64,000 nucleotides of DNA. It comes from Oceanobacillus kimchii X50 (GTDB taxonomy: Bacteria; Bacillota; Bacilli; Bacillales; Amphibacillaceae). Positions 51,746 to 60,257 of this stretch are shown piece after piece. The position numbers and the translations under genes were made by a program. The stretch is taken from assembly GCF_000340475.1 (NCBI RefSeq), contig NZ_CM001792.1:338781-402780 (forward strand), written 5' to 3'. Numbering within the stretch: the first letter of the stretch is position 1; every line of letters begins with the position of its first letter. Under the pieces are notes generated by a model. It was not told the origin of the DNA and searched no databases. It was given only the letters and a program-made list of their open reading frames with translations.

Positions 51746-53341
51746 TTACATTTTATTATTAATTTGCTCAATAACTGTTTTTTTCTCTTTTAGTAGTTCT
51801 TGAAATTGTTGATCTAATTCTTCAGATGGGTTTAAGCTAAGTTTCCCTAATACTTCTGTGATTTTATTTTCGATAATCAATTTTTGCTGCTCAAGAGCAT
51901 CTTCTTGTTCATGGGTTTTAGTTTGTACATCTTGATATGATGAATAACTACCATCGAAGGCATGCAATTGTTTTTCTTTGATTTCTACTATTCGGGTTGC
52001 TATTTGATTAATGAAATGACGATCGTGAGATACAAATAGTATGGTTCCTTCATACCCTTGTAATAAATTTTCTAGTGCTTCAACTGCTTCAATATCGAGA
52101 AAGTTCGTCGGTTCATCGAGGACAAGCATATTAATATCACTCACAAACAGTTTTGCAAAAGCTACTTTGACTTGTTCTCCGCCACTTAATACATGTACCG
52201 GTTTATGCACATCTTCATGGAAAAAGTGCAGTCGAGCTAAAACGGTGCGAATCAGTGATTCTTGTTGCTTCGATGTTTCCTGAACGTTTTCAAGAATGGA
52301 TTTCTCTGTATTAAGCACTGATAGATTTTGACTGAAATAACCAATTTTTATGGAGGGATTAATAGTAATTCCATTGGGATTATTACTAATGATTTTTTTT
52401 ATAAGAGTCGTTTTTCCAGTTCCGTTTTCTCCTATGATTGCTAGTTTATCTCCACCTTTAACATAGAGGCTTGTGGATTCCCATAATAGTTTTCCTGATA
52501 CCTTTCCTTCTACATCTTCCATTCGTATGATGATTTTTCCAGATATTTTATCTTGCATGGGTAAGGCCATTTTTATAGGAGGGGTATCATTTACTTTTTC
52601 TACTTTTTCTAAATTTTCTAGCCGTGTTTCCAGTGCTTTTGCTGTCTTCTGTAATTTCTTTTGTTTTTTCGCAAAGTAAGGTTTTGCACCTGTGATTTTA
52701 GCTTCAGAGCGGCTTACTTGTTTCGGTTTTTTGGTAGCTCTTTGTGCTCGATGCTCTTTTTTTTCGATTGCGGTTTCAAGTTGTTGTTTCTTTTGTTGAT
52801 ATTGTTCGTACGCATGTTGTTGTTGTTGTACCTCAAGATCTTTTTGTTCTCGGTAGTCAGAATAATTTCCTTTGTAGATTTTTATCTTACTATCTTCTAG
52901 TTCCCAAATGCTCGTGCAAAGCTTATCTAAGAAAAAGCGGTCATGGGAAACAATGATTAATGCACCTTCCCAAGCAGATAATTTTTTCTCCACCCATTCA
53001 ATGTGTTTGGTATCGAGATTCGTTGTTGGTTCATCTGCTAATAAAAGTCCTGCCTTGGATTTTAAGGAATTAGTAATATATTCTTGGGTAACCTCGCCGC
53101 CACTTTTTGTAGTGTCTTTTCTTTTTAGTTGAGGTAAAAGTTCAACTTGAGTATAGATCTCTATGCTTCCGGAATCAGGGTTTCGCTTTTTTGCCAATAA
53201 TTCTAAAAGTGTTGATTTTCCAGTTCCATTGTGACCAACTAATCCAATGCGGTCATTGTCCGAAATAGACAGTTGATCAATATTTATTAATGTTCTTTCT
53301 TTTATCGCATACTGAACATGATTGATTTCCAATATTGTCAT
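51746..53341 (-). CDS. ABC-F ribosomal protection protein, Vga-like
   Basis: 531 residues, two ABC domains without membrane segments. Domain 1: Walker A GHNGTGKST (36-44), signature KSGGE (79-83), 'LLADEPTTNLD' (100-110). Linker 165-255 holds the arm and antibiotic-resistance loop with 'RATKKPKQVSRSE' and 'GAKPYFAKKQKKL'. Domain 2: GENGTGKTT (304-312), LSGGE (385-389), 'LVLDEPTNFLD'. Domain 1 is short between Walker A and signature (35 residues), as in Vga(A), which it resembles block by block. Vga proteins protect ribosomes against lincosamides, streptogramin A and pleuromutilins. Controlled by the attenuator upstream. Confidence 0.88.
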   Translation of the reverse strand: MTILEINHVQYAIKERTLINIDQLSISDNDRIGLVGHNGTGKSTLLELLAKKRNPDSGSIEIYTQVELLPQLKRKDTTKSGGEVTQEYITNSLKSKAGLLLADEPTTNLDTKHIEWVEKKLSAWEGALIIVSHDRFFLDKLCTSIWELEDSKIKIYKGNYSDYREQKDLEVQQQQHAYEQYQQKKQQLETAIEKKEHRAQRATKKPKQVSRSEAKITGAKPYFAKKQKKLQKTAKALETRLENLEKVEKVNDTPPIKMALPMQDKISGKIIIRMEDVEGKVSGKLLWESTSLYVKGGDKLAIIGENGTGKTTLIKKIISNNPNGITINPSIKIGYFSQNLSVLNTEKSILENVQETSKQQESLIRTVLARLHFFHEDVHKPVHVLSGGEQVKVAFAKLFVSDINMLVLDEPTNFLDIEAVEALENLLQGYEGTILFVSHDRHFINQIATRIVEIKEKQLHAFDGSYSSYQDVQTKTHEQEDALEQQKLIIENKITEVLGKLSLNPSEELDQQFQELLKEKKTVIEQINNKM

Positions 53342-53378
53342 ATAATCATCTCCTTTTTATTTTTAGGAGACAAAAAAG

Positions 53379-53581
53379 CCCCCGTTCTTTTCCAGAACAG
53401 GGGGTAGCACCGGGTATTGTCTATGGGAAATAGAGCTATCCCATAGCACAAATACAAGGAAAGATAGAAGCTAATCCTGTTCTGGAAAATCCAATTAAAC
53501 ACAACAAAACATATCGATGGTGTTTACACACGATAGTCTCTTATGTCAATATGAATTTTCTTTGATTAATAACAGGATTAG
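53379..53581 (-). promoter_or_regulatory. Ribosome-dependent transcription attenuator of the Vga-like gene
   Basis: Four arms on the minus strand: 1, CTAATCCTGTT (53581-53571); 2, TTTTCCAGAACAGGATTAG (53490-53472); 3, CCTGTTCTGGAAAA (53401-53388) within CCCCCTGTTCTGG; 4, AAGAACGGGGG (53389-53379) and T6. Pairs 1:2 (11 bp perfect) and 3:4 (terminator) exclude 2:3 (14 bp perfect antiterminator). A separate hairpin CTATGGGA/TCCCATAG lies in the 2:3 loop. Confidence 0.85.
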
Positions 53582-53589
53582 TACTTCAT
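53578..53589 (-). CDS. Leader mini-ORF (Met-Lys-Tyr)
   Basis: ATG AAG TAC TAA, its stop codon overlapping arm 1 of the attenuator. AAGGG lies only a few bases upstream and GAAAGGG further up, so the ribosome site is imperfect. A GTG nine codons from the same stop (53604) is an alternative. Stalling here would mask arm 1 and favour antitermination. Confidence 0.5.
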   Translation of the reverse strand: MKY

Positions 53590-53628
53590 GTTCCCTTGAT
53601 TCACCCTTTCGATTCAAATGTTATTGTC

Positions 53629-53657
53629 ATTATAACGGAAAGAAAAAAGAATGTCAT
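53629..53657 (-). promoter_or_regulatory. Promoter of the Vga-like gene
   Basis: On the minus strand: ATGACA (53657-53652), 17-bp spacer, TATAAT (53634-53629). It gives a leader of about 280 nt that contains all four attenuator arms. Confidence 0.7.
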
Positions 53658-53697
53658 CCTTATTTTGAAAAATAGGCGATAAAAAGAAGTAAAAGAT

Positions 53698-53728
53698 ACC
53701 CCCTCAAAACGATGAGTTTTGAGGGGGT
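53698..53728 (-). terminator. Terminator of the YusV-like gene
   Basis: ACCCCCTCAAAAC and GTTTTGAGGGGGT form a 13-bp perfect stem with a 5-nt loop. Confidence 0.85.
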
Positions 53729-53740
53729 ATAAATAACAGC

Positions 53741-54574
53741 TTACAAAGCCGTTGAAGCAGGGTTATTCATAGATTCTTTTATAGCGCAATTTCTTCCTCT
53801 TCCATGGGGAATACACATTGGTGTTCCAAAAATTGGATCACAGGCAATATTGCAACGCATACGAAATACGTCAGAAACCAACTCGCTTGAAATTGTATCT
53901 TCTGGTCTGCCTTGTGCATAGACCTTTTTATCTTTTATTGCTATGATGTGATGAGCATAACGGCTAGCAAGATTCAAGTCATGTAATACCATTATGATCG
54001 TACGATTATCTTTTTCATTTAGTTCGAATAGTAAATCTAGAACATCAATCTGATGAGTTAAGTCTAAATAAGTAGTTGGCTCATCCAATAGAATGATATC
54101 TGTTTCTTGTGCCAGTGTTAAAGCAATCCACGCACGTTGGCGTTGACCACCTGATAAAGAATCAACTGGTTCATTCATTAATTCACGCATATTGGTATCT
54201 TCAAGTGCACGTAAAACTGCATCTTCATCTTCTTGAGACCATTGTTTCATCATTTTGCGATAAGGATGTCTGCCTTGTTTTACTAGTTCATAAACAGTAA
54301 GCCCTTCAGGACTTGCTGGAGATTGTGGTAATATAGAAAGGTTTTGAGCAACCTCTTTCGTTCGCATTTTTGCTATATTTTGCCCGTTTAGGACAACCGA
54401 TCCGTCCTTAGGCTTCAATAATCGAGCTAAAGAACGTAATAACGTTGATTTCCCACATCCATTTGGGCCGATGAATACAGTGATTTCTCCTTTTGGTATG
54501 GAGATATCTAGTTCATCGATGATGATACGATCACCGAATCCGAGTGTTAAGTTGTTCGCTGTCAATGTATCCAA
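53741..54574 (-). CDS. yusV: Iron-siderophore ABC transporter ATPase, YusV-like
   Basis: 277 residues from the TTG at 54574 (GGGAGG 8 bp upstream); the earlier TTG at 54595 lies before that site. FecE family: Walker A GPNGCGKST, Q-loop 'ILPQSP', 'ELVKQGRHPY', signature LSGGQRQRAWIALTL, Walker B IILLDEPTTYLD, 'HQIDVLDLL'. The Cys-rich C-terminal tail (CNIACDPIFGTPMCIP) is typical of YusV, the shared ATPase for several iron transporters. A Fur box lies upstream at 54651. Confidence 0.88.
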   Translation of the reverse strand: MDTLTANNLTLGFGDRIIIDELDISIPKGEITVFIGPNGCGKSTLLRSLARLLKPKDGSVVLNGQNIAKMRTKEVAQNLSILPQSPASPEGLTVYELVKQGRHPYRKMMKQWSQEDEDAVLRALEDTNMRELMNEPVDSLSGGQRQRAWIALTLAQETDIILLDEPTTYLDLTHQIDVLDLLFELNEKDNRTIIMVLHDLNLASRYAHHIIAIKDKKVYAQGRPEDTISSELVSDVFRMRCNIACDPIFGTPMCIPHGRGRNCAIKESMNNPASTAL

Positions 54575-54650
54575 CGTAATCGCCTCCCGGTTCAAAACAC
54601 GTACATTTTGACGCTATTATCATTTTATTGGTTAAAATGTCATTCGTCAA

Positions 54651-54665
54651 TGATAATGATTTTCA
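54651..54665. promoter_or_regulatory. Fur box upstream of yusV
   Basis: TGATAATGATTTTCA differs from the 7-1-7 Fur consensus TGATAATNATTATCA at one base. Located 77 bp before the yusV start. Followed by CAATTAGATTAG, similar to the box at 55923. Confidence 0.8.
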
Positions 54666-54770
54666 ATTAGATTAGAATGTCTCTAATTTATCATAAAAAG
54701 TTAACCTTCGACTCTTTAATTATAGCTAAGGAGAAATATCCATAAATGAGGAATCAATGAATAATTGGAA

Positions 54771-54906
54771 AAAGACTGAAACATAAGTAATCAATCAAAA
54801 GATAAATCCAAATAAATGACGTTTAAAATCTACTCAGCTCTTAAGTCTTTGAGTATTTCTTAATATCATTCGTCTTTTGAGCAATACTTTTTTGTCTCAG
54901 TCTCTT
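54771..54906. repeat. Foldback intergenic repeat, copy 5 (degenerate)
   Basis: Ends AAGACTGAAACATAA and TTTTTTGTCTCAGTCTCTT are complementary, and 'GTCTTTTGAGCAATACTTTTTTGTC' matches the right end of copies 3 and 4. The inner core is decayed. Sits at the 3' end of the minus-strand lipoprotein gene. The rest of the gap (54666-54770) holds nothing I can identify. Confidence 0.6.
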
Positions 54907-54915
54907 CTAGTTTTT

Positions 54916-55881
54916 TTATTTAAAGATATTAATTAATTCATCGATTGTTTGTTCATACGCTTTAATACCACTGTTTGTCCAATTGCTTTGGTCTTCTATG
55001 TGATAAACTTGATCATTTTGAACGGCTTTTGTATTTTGCCAAACATTACTATTGTTTAACGTTTCAATACCTTCGTCGTCTTCAAGTCCAAGGATGACTA
55101 CATGATCTGCATCGAGTTCTGATAACTTTTCTAGAGAAATAGGGTCCCAAGTAGCTTCTGTCTCGCCTAAATCTTTCACTAGTTGAGGAACTTCTACCCC
55201 TAATTCTGAGTAAACCATGTTAGCAGCGTGACGATTTTCTTCAAATAAGAAGTATTGACCACCAACTACCCACATAAATGCTACTGACTCGTCTTCTAAA
55301 ATATCCTCAAGCTCCGTATTTGCTTCTTCTACTTTAGTTTCATAATCAGCTATTGCTTGCTCAGCTTCATCTTCTTTACCAAGTAGCTCTCCAAAACGTG
55401 TCAATTGTACTTGCCAGTCTGAAGTTTCTTCTTGGCTCATCACATAGGTAGGTGCGATTGCTGAATAATCTTCATAAGTTCCTTCATAGCTATCAAAACT
55501 ATTTTCTAATATAATTAGGTCAGGTTCATAGCTTAGTACTTGCTCTAAAGGCATTGTCCATTCGATTGTTTCTACATCCTGAAGGTCTTCTTCTAAATAG
55601 TTTTGTACACTTTCACCAATTGCCCATTTTGCTGTAGGTGTAATTCCAAGCGCTAGCAGTGTGTCTTCGTGATAAGGGGCTAATATTTTTTCCGGATTCG
55701 CAGGGATGGTTACTTCTCCCATTTCAGAATCTACGGTTTGCTCTGTATTTTCTTCGGTATTACTGTCCGAATCGTTATCTGTAGCATCATTATTGTCATC
55801 GCTACCACAAGCAGCTAAAAGCAATACTATAGCAATGAATAATACGGCATACAGTCTATTTTTAGATAAGTAATTATACAT
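54916..55881 (-). CDS. Iron-siderophore ABC transporter binding lipoprotein, YfiY-like
   Basis: 321 residues. Signal peptide 'YAVLFIAIVLLLAAC' with lipobox LAAC, then a poly-Asp/Asn/Glu linker. FecB/TroA-type cluster A-II fold: 'VTIPANPEKILAPYHEDTLLALGI', 'EQVLSYEPDLIILEN', 'SELDADHVVILGL'. The divergent genes 56092-58124 encode the permeases and yusV the ATPase, as for B. subtilis YfiY (schizokinen/arthrobactin uptake). The siderophore here is not readable from sequence. AGGAGATTG upstream; Fur box between the divergent genes. Confidence 0.88.
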   Translation of the reverse strand: MYNYLSKNRLYAVLFIAIVLLLAACGSDDNNDATDNDSDSNTEENTEQTVDSEMGEVTIPANPEKILAPYHEDTLLALGITPTAKWAIGESVQNYLEEDLQDVETIEWTMPLEQVLSYEPDLIILENSFDSYEGTYEDYSAIAPTYVMSQEETSDWQVQLTRFGELLGKEDEAEQAIADYETKVEEANTELEDILEDESVAFMWVVGGQYFLFEENRHAANMVYSELGVEVPQLVKDLGETEATWDPISLEKLSELDADHVVILGLEDDEGIETLNNSNVWQNTKAVQNDQVYHIEDQSNWTNSGIKAYEQTIDELINIFK

Positions 55882-55922
55882 GATTCAATCTCCTCTATGT
55901 TATAATGTTCACCTAACGCCAA

Positions 55923-55937
55923 TGATAATTACTTTCA
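55923..55937. promoter_or_regulatory. Fur box between divergent siderophore genes
   Basis: TGATAATTACTTTCA has two mismatches to the 7-1-7 Fur consensus and continues ATTAGAAAG, as at 54651 (CAATTAGATTAG). It lies 41 bp upstream of the lipoprotein start and 155 bp upstream of the permease start. Confidence 0.7.
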
Positions 55938-56091
55938 ATTAGAAAGTCAATGTAATCTTCTGTTGTCAGGCAGACGTTTTATTACTTTGAAAAAACGTTC
56001 ATAAGATACGTAGTTTAAATATATCAAAAAAGCTAAATGGAGCTTGAACACAATTATTCAAAATATGCTTATCTTACTTAGGAGTCTTTAC

Positions 56092-57105
56092 ATGAAAACT
56101 TTTACACAATCTACCATATCAAAATTGGGTTTAAATATAATTGGTTTATGTTTAATCGTTTTTTCAATTGGAATATCTATTTCCTATGGTGCCACAAACA
56201 TAGATTTACATACAGTTTGGAACGCTGTTGTAAATTTTAATCCAGATAATCAATCTCACCAAGTTATCCAGGAGTTACGCATTCCTAGAGCATTATCTGC
56301 TGCCTTAGTTGGTGCATTTTTAGCAGTATCAGGTACTGTAATGCAAGGGATGACTCGAAACCCATTAGCTTCTCCGTCCATTATGGGTGTTACCGATGGT
56401 GCTGCATTTGCTCTGGTTATAATGATGGCTTTTTTTCCTTCAGTATCAAGTGGAGGACTGACGCTAGGATCGTTTATAGGTGCGGGTGTGGCTGTTACAC
56501 TTGTATTTTTAGTTGGTTCGTTCTCAAGTAGTGGGCTAACTCCAGTGAAATTAGCTCTAGCAGGTGTAGCTATTGGTACGCTTTTACGATCTGTATCATC
56601 TGTAATTTCATTGCATTTTCAGCTGGAAAAAGATATTGGTTTTTGGCTTGCGGGTGGATTGGATGGATCAAACTGGGGATCCGTTCAGCTGTTAGTCTTG
56701 ATTGGCATTTTAGGAATGTTGATTGCATTATCTATTTCAAAATCTATTACAGTCTTAAGTCTGGGCGATGATTTATCAACAGGTCTAGGTCAAAATAATA
56801 TGGTAATTAAGATAATGGGTATTATTTCAGTATTATTATTAACAGGAGTGGCGGTATCGATTGCAGGTTCTATTGGGTTTGTGGGTTTAATTATTCCTCA
56901 TATCACTCGGTTTATTATTGGCACAGACTATCGATGGGTCATACCTACTTCAGCTGTGTTTGGATCTCTCCTTTTAGTAAATGCAGATTTAGTTGCGAGA
57001 ATGATTAACGCACCGTTCGAAACACCAGTTGGTGCAATTACATCTATCATTGGAGTACCATTCTTCCTCTACTTAGCAAGAGGTAGCGGGGGTGACAAGA
57101 AATGA
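56092..57105 (+). CDS. Iron-siderophore ABC transporter permease, YfiZ-like
   Basis: 337 residues from the ATG at 56092 (TTAGGAGT upstream); the frame is open to 56044. FecCD family, about ten membrane helices: 'ELRIPRALSAALVGAFLAVSGTVMQGMTRNPLASPSIMGVTDGAAF', 'GFWLAGGLDGSNW', 'GSIGFVGLIIPHITRFIIGTDYRWVIPTSAVFGSLLLVNADLVAR', where the last is the EAA-like coupling loop region. Overlaps the next permease gene by 4 bp. Confidence 0.9.
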   Translation: MKTFTQSTISKLGLNIIGLCLIVFSIGISISYGATNIDLHTVWNAVVNFNPDNQSHQVIQELRIPRALSAALVGAFLAVSGTVMQGMTRNPLASPSIMGVTDGAAFALVIMMAFFPSVSSGGLTLGSFIGAGVAVTLVFLVGSFSSSGLTPVKLALAGVAIGTLLRSVSSVISLHFQLEKDIGFWLAGGLDGSNWGSVQLLVLIGILGMLIALSISKSITVLSLGDDLSTGLGQNNMVIKIMGIISVLLLTGVAVSIAGSIGFVGLIIPHITRFIIGTDYRWVIPTSAVFGSLLLVNADLVARMINAPFETPVGAITSIIGVPFFLYLARGSGGDKK

Positions 57106-58124
57106 ATGAATTAGAACAGGTAAAGTGGAAACGTTTTTGGACGATTAGTGGAGTATTAATTGTATTAATGATAGGTTTTTCTTTTCTCAGTTTAAATTTG
57201 GGAATAATCTCTATATCCCCAAAAGAGGTAATACAAACACTAATGCAAAATGGTACGGATCGGCAAGAACTGGTGTTATTTAATTTTCGGTTACCTGGAA
57301 TTATTCTTGCATTATTAATTGGAGCAGGCTTAGCAGTTTCTGGAGCTATTATGCAAGGGATTACCCAGAATGGATTAGCCGATCCTGGTATTCTGGGAAT
57401 TAACACAGGAGCAGGATTTGCGATTGTATTATTCTTATTTTTCTTTCAAGGTGTTATACCGAGTTCAAGCCCGCTGTCTATATTTGCAATGCCGTTTGTT
57501 GCTTTAATTGGAGCATTAACAGCTGCAGTAATTATCTATGCGTTAGCTTGGAAAAAAGGAGTTACAGCTATTCGTTTGGTGCTTGTTGGAATTGGTGTAA
57601 ATGCAGCTTTTAGTGCATTACTGACTATTATGCAATTGAAAATGGACCCGCAGAATTACCGACAAGTAACTATTTGGTTATCGGGTGATATATGGAATGC
57701 TAGCTGGAATTTCGTATTTGCTTTATTACCATGGATGCTTATACTCATTCCTATTGCCATTAAAAAGTCAAAATCGCTTAACGTTTTTAACTTAGGAGAT
57801 GATGTAGCTTCTGGCTTGGGTATCAAAGTGGAAAAGGAAAGAGGATTACTTTTATTCATTGCGGTTGCGTTAGCTGGAGCATCTGTAGCTGCAGGAGGAG
57901 CAATTGCTTTCTTAGGGTTAGTAGTACCTCATATAGTTAGAAAAATAGTTGGGCCCATGCACCAATATGTAATACCAATCTCAGCTTTACTTGGTGCAGT
58001 TTTATTAATGGTAGCCGATATAATGGGAAGCAATTTATTAGCTCCAAGTTCTGTTCCGGTTGGTATTGTAGTTTCGATAGTAAGTACTCCATACTTTATC
58101 TATTTATTAATGAAAACAAAGTAG
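57102..58124 (+). CDS. Iron-siderophore ABC transporter permease, YfhA-like
   Basis: 340 residues, FecCD family, paralogue of the gene before it: 'FNFRLPGIILALLIGAGLAVSGAIMQGITQNGLADPGILGINTGAGFAIVLF', 'VTIWLSGDIWNASWNFVF', 'GGAIAFLGLVVPHIVRKIVGPMHQYVIPISALLGAVLLMVADIMGSNL'. Both permeases form the heterodimeric channel. ATGA overlap gives coupled translation. Terminator at 58211. Confidence 0.9.
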   Translation: MNELEQVKWKRFWTISGVLIVLMIGFSFLSLNLGIISISPKEVIQTLMQNGTDRQELVLFNFRLPGIILALLIGAGLAVSGAIMQGITQNGLADPGILGINTGAGFAIVLFLFFFQGVIPSSSPLSIFAMPFVALIGALTAAVIIYALAWKKGVTAIRLVLVGIGVNAAFSALLTIMQLKMDPQNYRQVTIWLSGDIWNASWNFVFALLPWMLILIPIAIKKSKSLNVFNLGDDVASGLGIKVEKERGLLLFIAVALAGASVAAGGAIAFLGLVVPHIVRKIVGPMHQYVIPISALLGAVLLMVADIMGSNLLAPSSVPVGIVVSIVSTPYFIYLLMKTK

Positions 58125-58210
58125 GATAAACTAGAAAGAAGTTAGAGTTGTTCTTATTAGCCTAAATTTAGTTTTTGTGGCAAATTGGAAACCAATTAAA
58201 GTACGGATAG

Positions 58211-58259
58211 AAACGCCTCCATTGTTGCTAGTGTATGTGCAACAATAGAGGCGTTTTTT
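58211..58259. terminator. Strong bidirectional terminator
   Basis: AAACGCCTCCATTGTTGC and GCAACAATAGAGGCGTTT form an 18-bp stem with one mismatch, followed by T-runs. Between convergent permease and yqxD genes. Confidence 0.85.
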
Positions 58260-58273
58260 CAAACATAGTTGGA

Positions 58274-58714
58274 TTACTTAGTAATATACTGAAGAAATAA
58301 TTGATTGAAATTCATTCGATCTTCTTCCGTCAATGCTTTAGGTCCTTTCGTACGTTTCCCGCTTTTTCTCTCTTTTGCACTTAAGTATCGAGATTGTAAT
58401 AATTGATCGATATTATGATTTGTGTAGGCAAATCCTTTATGATGAAGTACATAACAACCTTTTGCTAAAGCTAGAGAGGCTAACCCATAATCTTGTGTGA
58501 CGATGATATCTCCTTTGCGTGCTAATTGCATAATCCGATAATCCGCAGCATCTGCACCAGTATCTACATAAATAGTTTCGACATGAGCCGGATGTTCATG
58601 AAGGGAATAATGAGATAGACTGGTTACAAGAGTAACGGATATATTATGGTTTCCAGCTTCTTTAATAATAATGTCTTTCACTGGACAAGCATCCGCATCC
58701 ACATATACTTTCAT
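58274..58714 (-). CDS. yqxD: YaiI/YqxD family protein (UPF0178)
   Basis: 146 residues: '[18 protein letters not shown]' (about 3-20) with the family DADACP motif, '[38 protein letters not shown]', '[18 protein letters not shown]'. Acidic residues of the first and middle motifs look like a PIN-like nuclease site; activity is not established. ATG at 58714 with GAGGGAG upstream. Single gene. Confidence 0.9.
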   Translation of the reverse strand: MKVYVDADACPVKDIIIKEAGNHNISVTLVTSLSHYSLHEHPAHVETIYVDTGADAADYRIMQLARKGDIIVTQDYGLASLALAKGCYVLHHKGFAYTNHNIDQLLQSRYLSAKERKSGKRTKGPKALTEEDRMNFNQLFLQYITK

Positions 58715-58806
58715 TTATTTCGCTCCCTCATATATACTAAATATATTGTACCGAAATCACCGCTAATTGGAAAATATAAATCAAAAGAAGATTTGAGGTG
58801 TCCGAT

Positions 58807-59316
58807 GTGATAATAGTAGAAAAAATGAAGAAATCAGATTGGAATGCAGTATTGAACATATATATTGAAGGAATGGAAACAAAGAATGCAACCTTTGAAA
58901 CAAAAAAACCAGAATGGGAGAGCTGGGAAGATTGGGACAAGGATCACCTAACAACCTGTAGATTAGTTGTAAAAGAGGGAGCCAAGGTATTAGGTTGGGC
59001 TGCATTATTACCTATATCATCTCGACAATTTTATTCAGGGGTTGCAGAGGTTAGTATTTATTTAGATAAGGATAGTCTTGGAAAAGGTATTGGTTCCATG
59101 TTAATGGAATCATTAATTGTACAAAGTGAAAAAGAAGGGTTTTGGATGTTGCAATCCGAAATTTTTCCTGAGAATATAGGCAGCATCAGGTTACATGATA
59201 AATTTTCCTTTCGTAAAGTAGGAGTTAGAGAAAAGATTGGAAAGATGGAAGGAATGGATAACGGATGGCGAGATGTAGTTTTAATGGAAAGAAGAAGTGA
59301 AAAAGTAGGAGTATAA
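58807..59316 (+). CDS. GNAT acetyltransferase, PAT-like
   Basis: 169 residues from the GTG at 58807 (GAGGTG about 7 bp upstream); the GTG at 58798 lies inside that site and an out-of-frame ATG overlaps. The order 'NIYIEGMETKNATFETKKPEWESWEDWD', 'LGWAALLPIS', 'AEVSIYLDKDSLGKGIGSMLMESLI' (acetyl-CoA loop) and 'FPENIGSIRLHDKFSFRKVG' matches phosphinothricin/methionine-sulfoximine acetyltransferases such as YwnH. Substrate inferred only by family. First of a run of codirectional genes to 61911. Confidence 0.82.
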   Translation: MIIVEKMKKSDWNAVLNIYIEGMETKNATFETKKPEWESWEDWDKDHLTTCRLVVKEGAKVLGWAALLPISSRQFYSGVAEVSIYLDKDSLGKGIGSMLMESLIVQSEKEGFWMLQSEIFPENIGSIRLHDKFSFRKVGVREKIGKMEGMDNGWRDVVLMERRSEKVGV

Positions 59317-59331
59317 TTAGGAGGCAATACT

Positions 59332-59604
59332 TTGGTAATTGTGTTAAACAACCATGAATTAATTGCTAGAGATGTTAAGTTAAAGGATCAAAATGAAAAA
59401 ACAGAGTTGTCGTTTTACTTTAAAGTGACGAGTGAAACCTATCACGATATTACGGTATTATTATATGAAAATGATTTTCGAGTACAAATACCAGAAAAAA
59501 ATATAACGTTTTCAGCCACAATTGGGCAATACGCAACATCAATTAATAATTTATATGAAGAAGGAAAAGAAGGGGACTTTTTCTTATTACTTGTTGAAAA
59601 ATAA
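59332..59604 (+). CDS. ykvR: DUF3219 protein, YkvR-like
   Basis: 90 residues: 'TELSFYFKVTSETYHDITVLLYENDFRVQIPEKNITFSATIGQYATSINNLYEEGKEGDFFL', which matches DUF3219 (B. subtilis YkvR) along its length, including 'VTSETYHDI' and 'NLYE'. TTG start at 59332 with AGGAGG about 8 bp upstream; no ATG is available. Function unknown. 16 bp after the acetyltransferase gene. Confidence 0.85.
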   Translation: MVIVLNNHELIARDVKLKDQNEKTELSFYFKVTSETYHDITVLLYENDFRVQIPEKNITFSATIGQYATSINNLYEEGKEGDFFLLLVEK

Positions 59605-59663
59605 GCTTCAATATTTCATAGTAAACCGTTAATAAGTGAATAACTATATTTGGGGGAATGAGG

Positions 59664-60224
59664 ATGGAACCGATATTAATAGAGTTTCCCGATTACGTGG
59701 AGACAGAGAGGTTATTGATTCGAGCACCGAAGTTAGATGATTGGAAGGAATTACATGAGGCAGTACGTGCTTCCAAAGCAGAGTTAGAACCATGGCTTCC
59801 GTTTGCACGAAATGATGAATCAGAAGAAGAGCGTAAAGCAAATACGAAGGAAGCATATGTAAACTTTATTGCGAGAAAAGATTTGCGTTTTCATGTTTAC
59901 AGTAAAGAAACGGGGAAATTTATTGCTTCAACCGGATTACATCGAATTGACTGGAAAGCAAGAAAGTTTGAAATTGGTTATTGGGTAGATTCCCGTCAAA
60001 GTGGTAAAGGATACGTGACAGAGGTTGTCCATGGATTAACCCGGTTTGCATTTGAACAATTAGAAGCAAATCGAGTAGAAATTCGTTGTGACTCTAAAAA
60101 TACAAAAAGCAGAGCAGTTGCAGAAAGAGCTGGATTTGATCTTGAGGGAATCTTGAGAAATGATGAGATTGATTATAGAGGAAGTTTACGTGACACATGT
60201 ATTTTTTCAAAAATAAAACTATAA
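59664..60224 (+). CDS. GNAT acetyltransferase, RimJ/RimL-like
   Basis: 186 residues from the ATG at 59664 (GGGGGA about 8 bp upstream). 'VETERLLIRAPKLDDWKELHEAVRAS' at the N-terminus, 'FEIGYWVDSRQSGKGYVTEVVHGLTRFAF' as the acetyl-CoA loop and 'NTKSRAVAERAGFDLEG' are diagnostic of the ribosomal-protein N-acetyltransferase group. Target unknown. Separate from the upstream small gene by 59 bp. Confidence 0.88.
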   Translation: MEPILIEFPDYVETERLLIRAPKLDDWKELHEAVRASKAELEPWLPFARNDESEEERKANTKEAYVNFIARKDLRFHVYSKETGKFIASTGLHRIDWKARKFEIGYWVDSRQSGKGYVTEVVHGLTRFAFEQLEANRVEIRCDSKNTKSRAVAERAGFDLEGILRNDEIDYRGSLRDTCIFSKIKL

Positions 60225-60257
60225 AGGGTTTCCTTTAGAGGTAGTTAGGATGACAAT

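Noticed and set aside
53522..53550. Promoter TTGACA-17-TAAACA on the minus strand upstream of the Vga-like gene
   Set aside because: It would start inside the leader, beyond arm 1. The ATGACA-17-TATAAT promoter upstream gives the complete attenuator.
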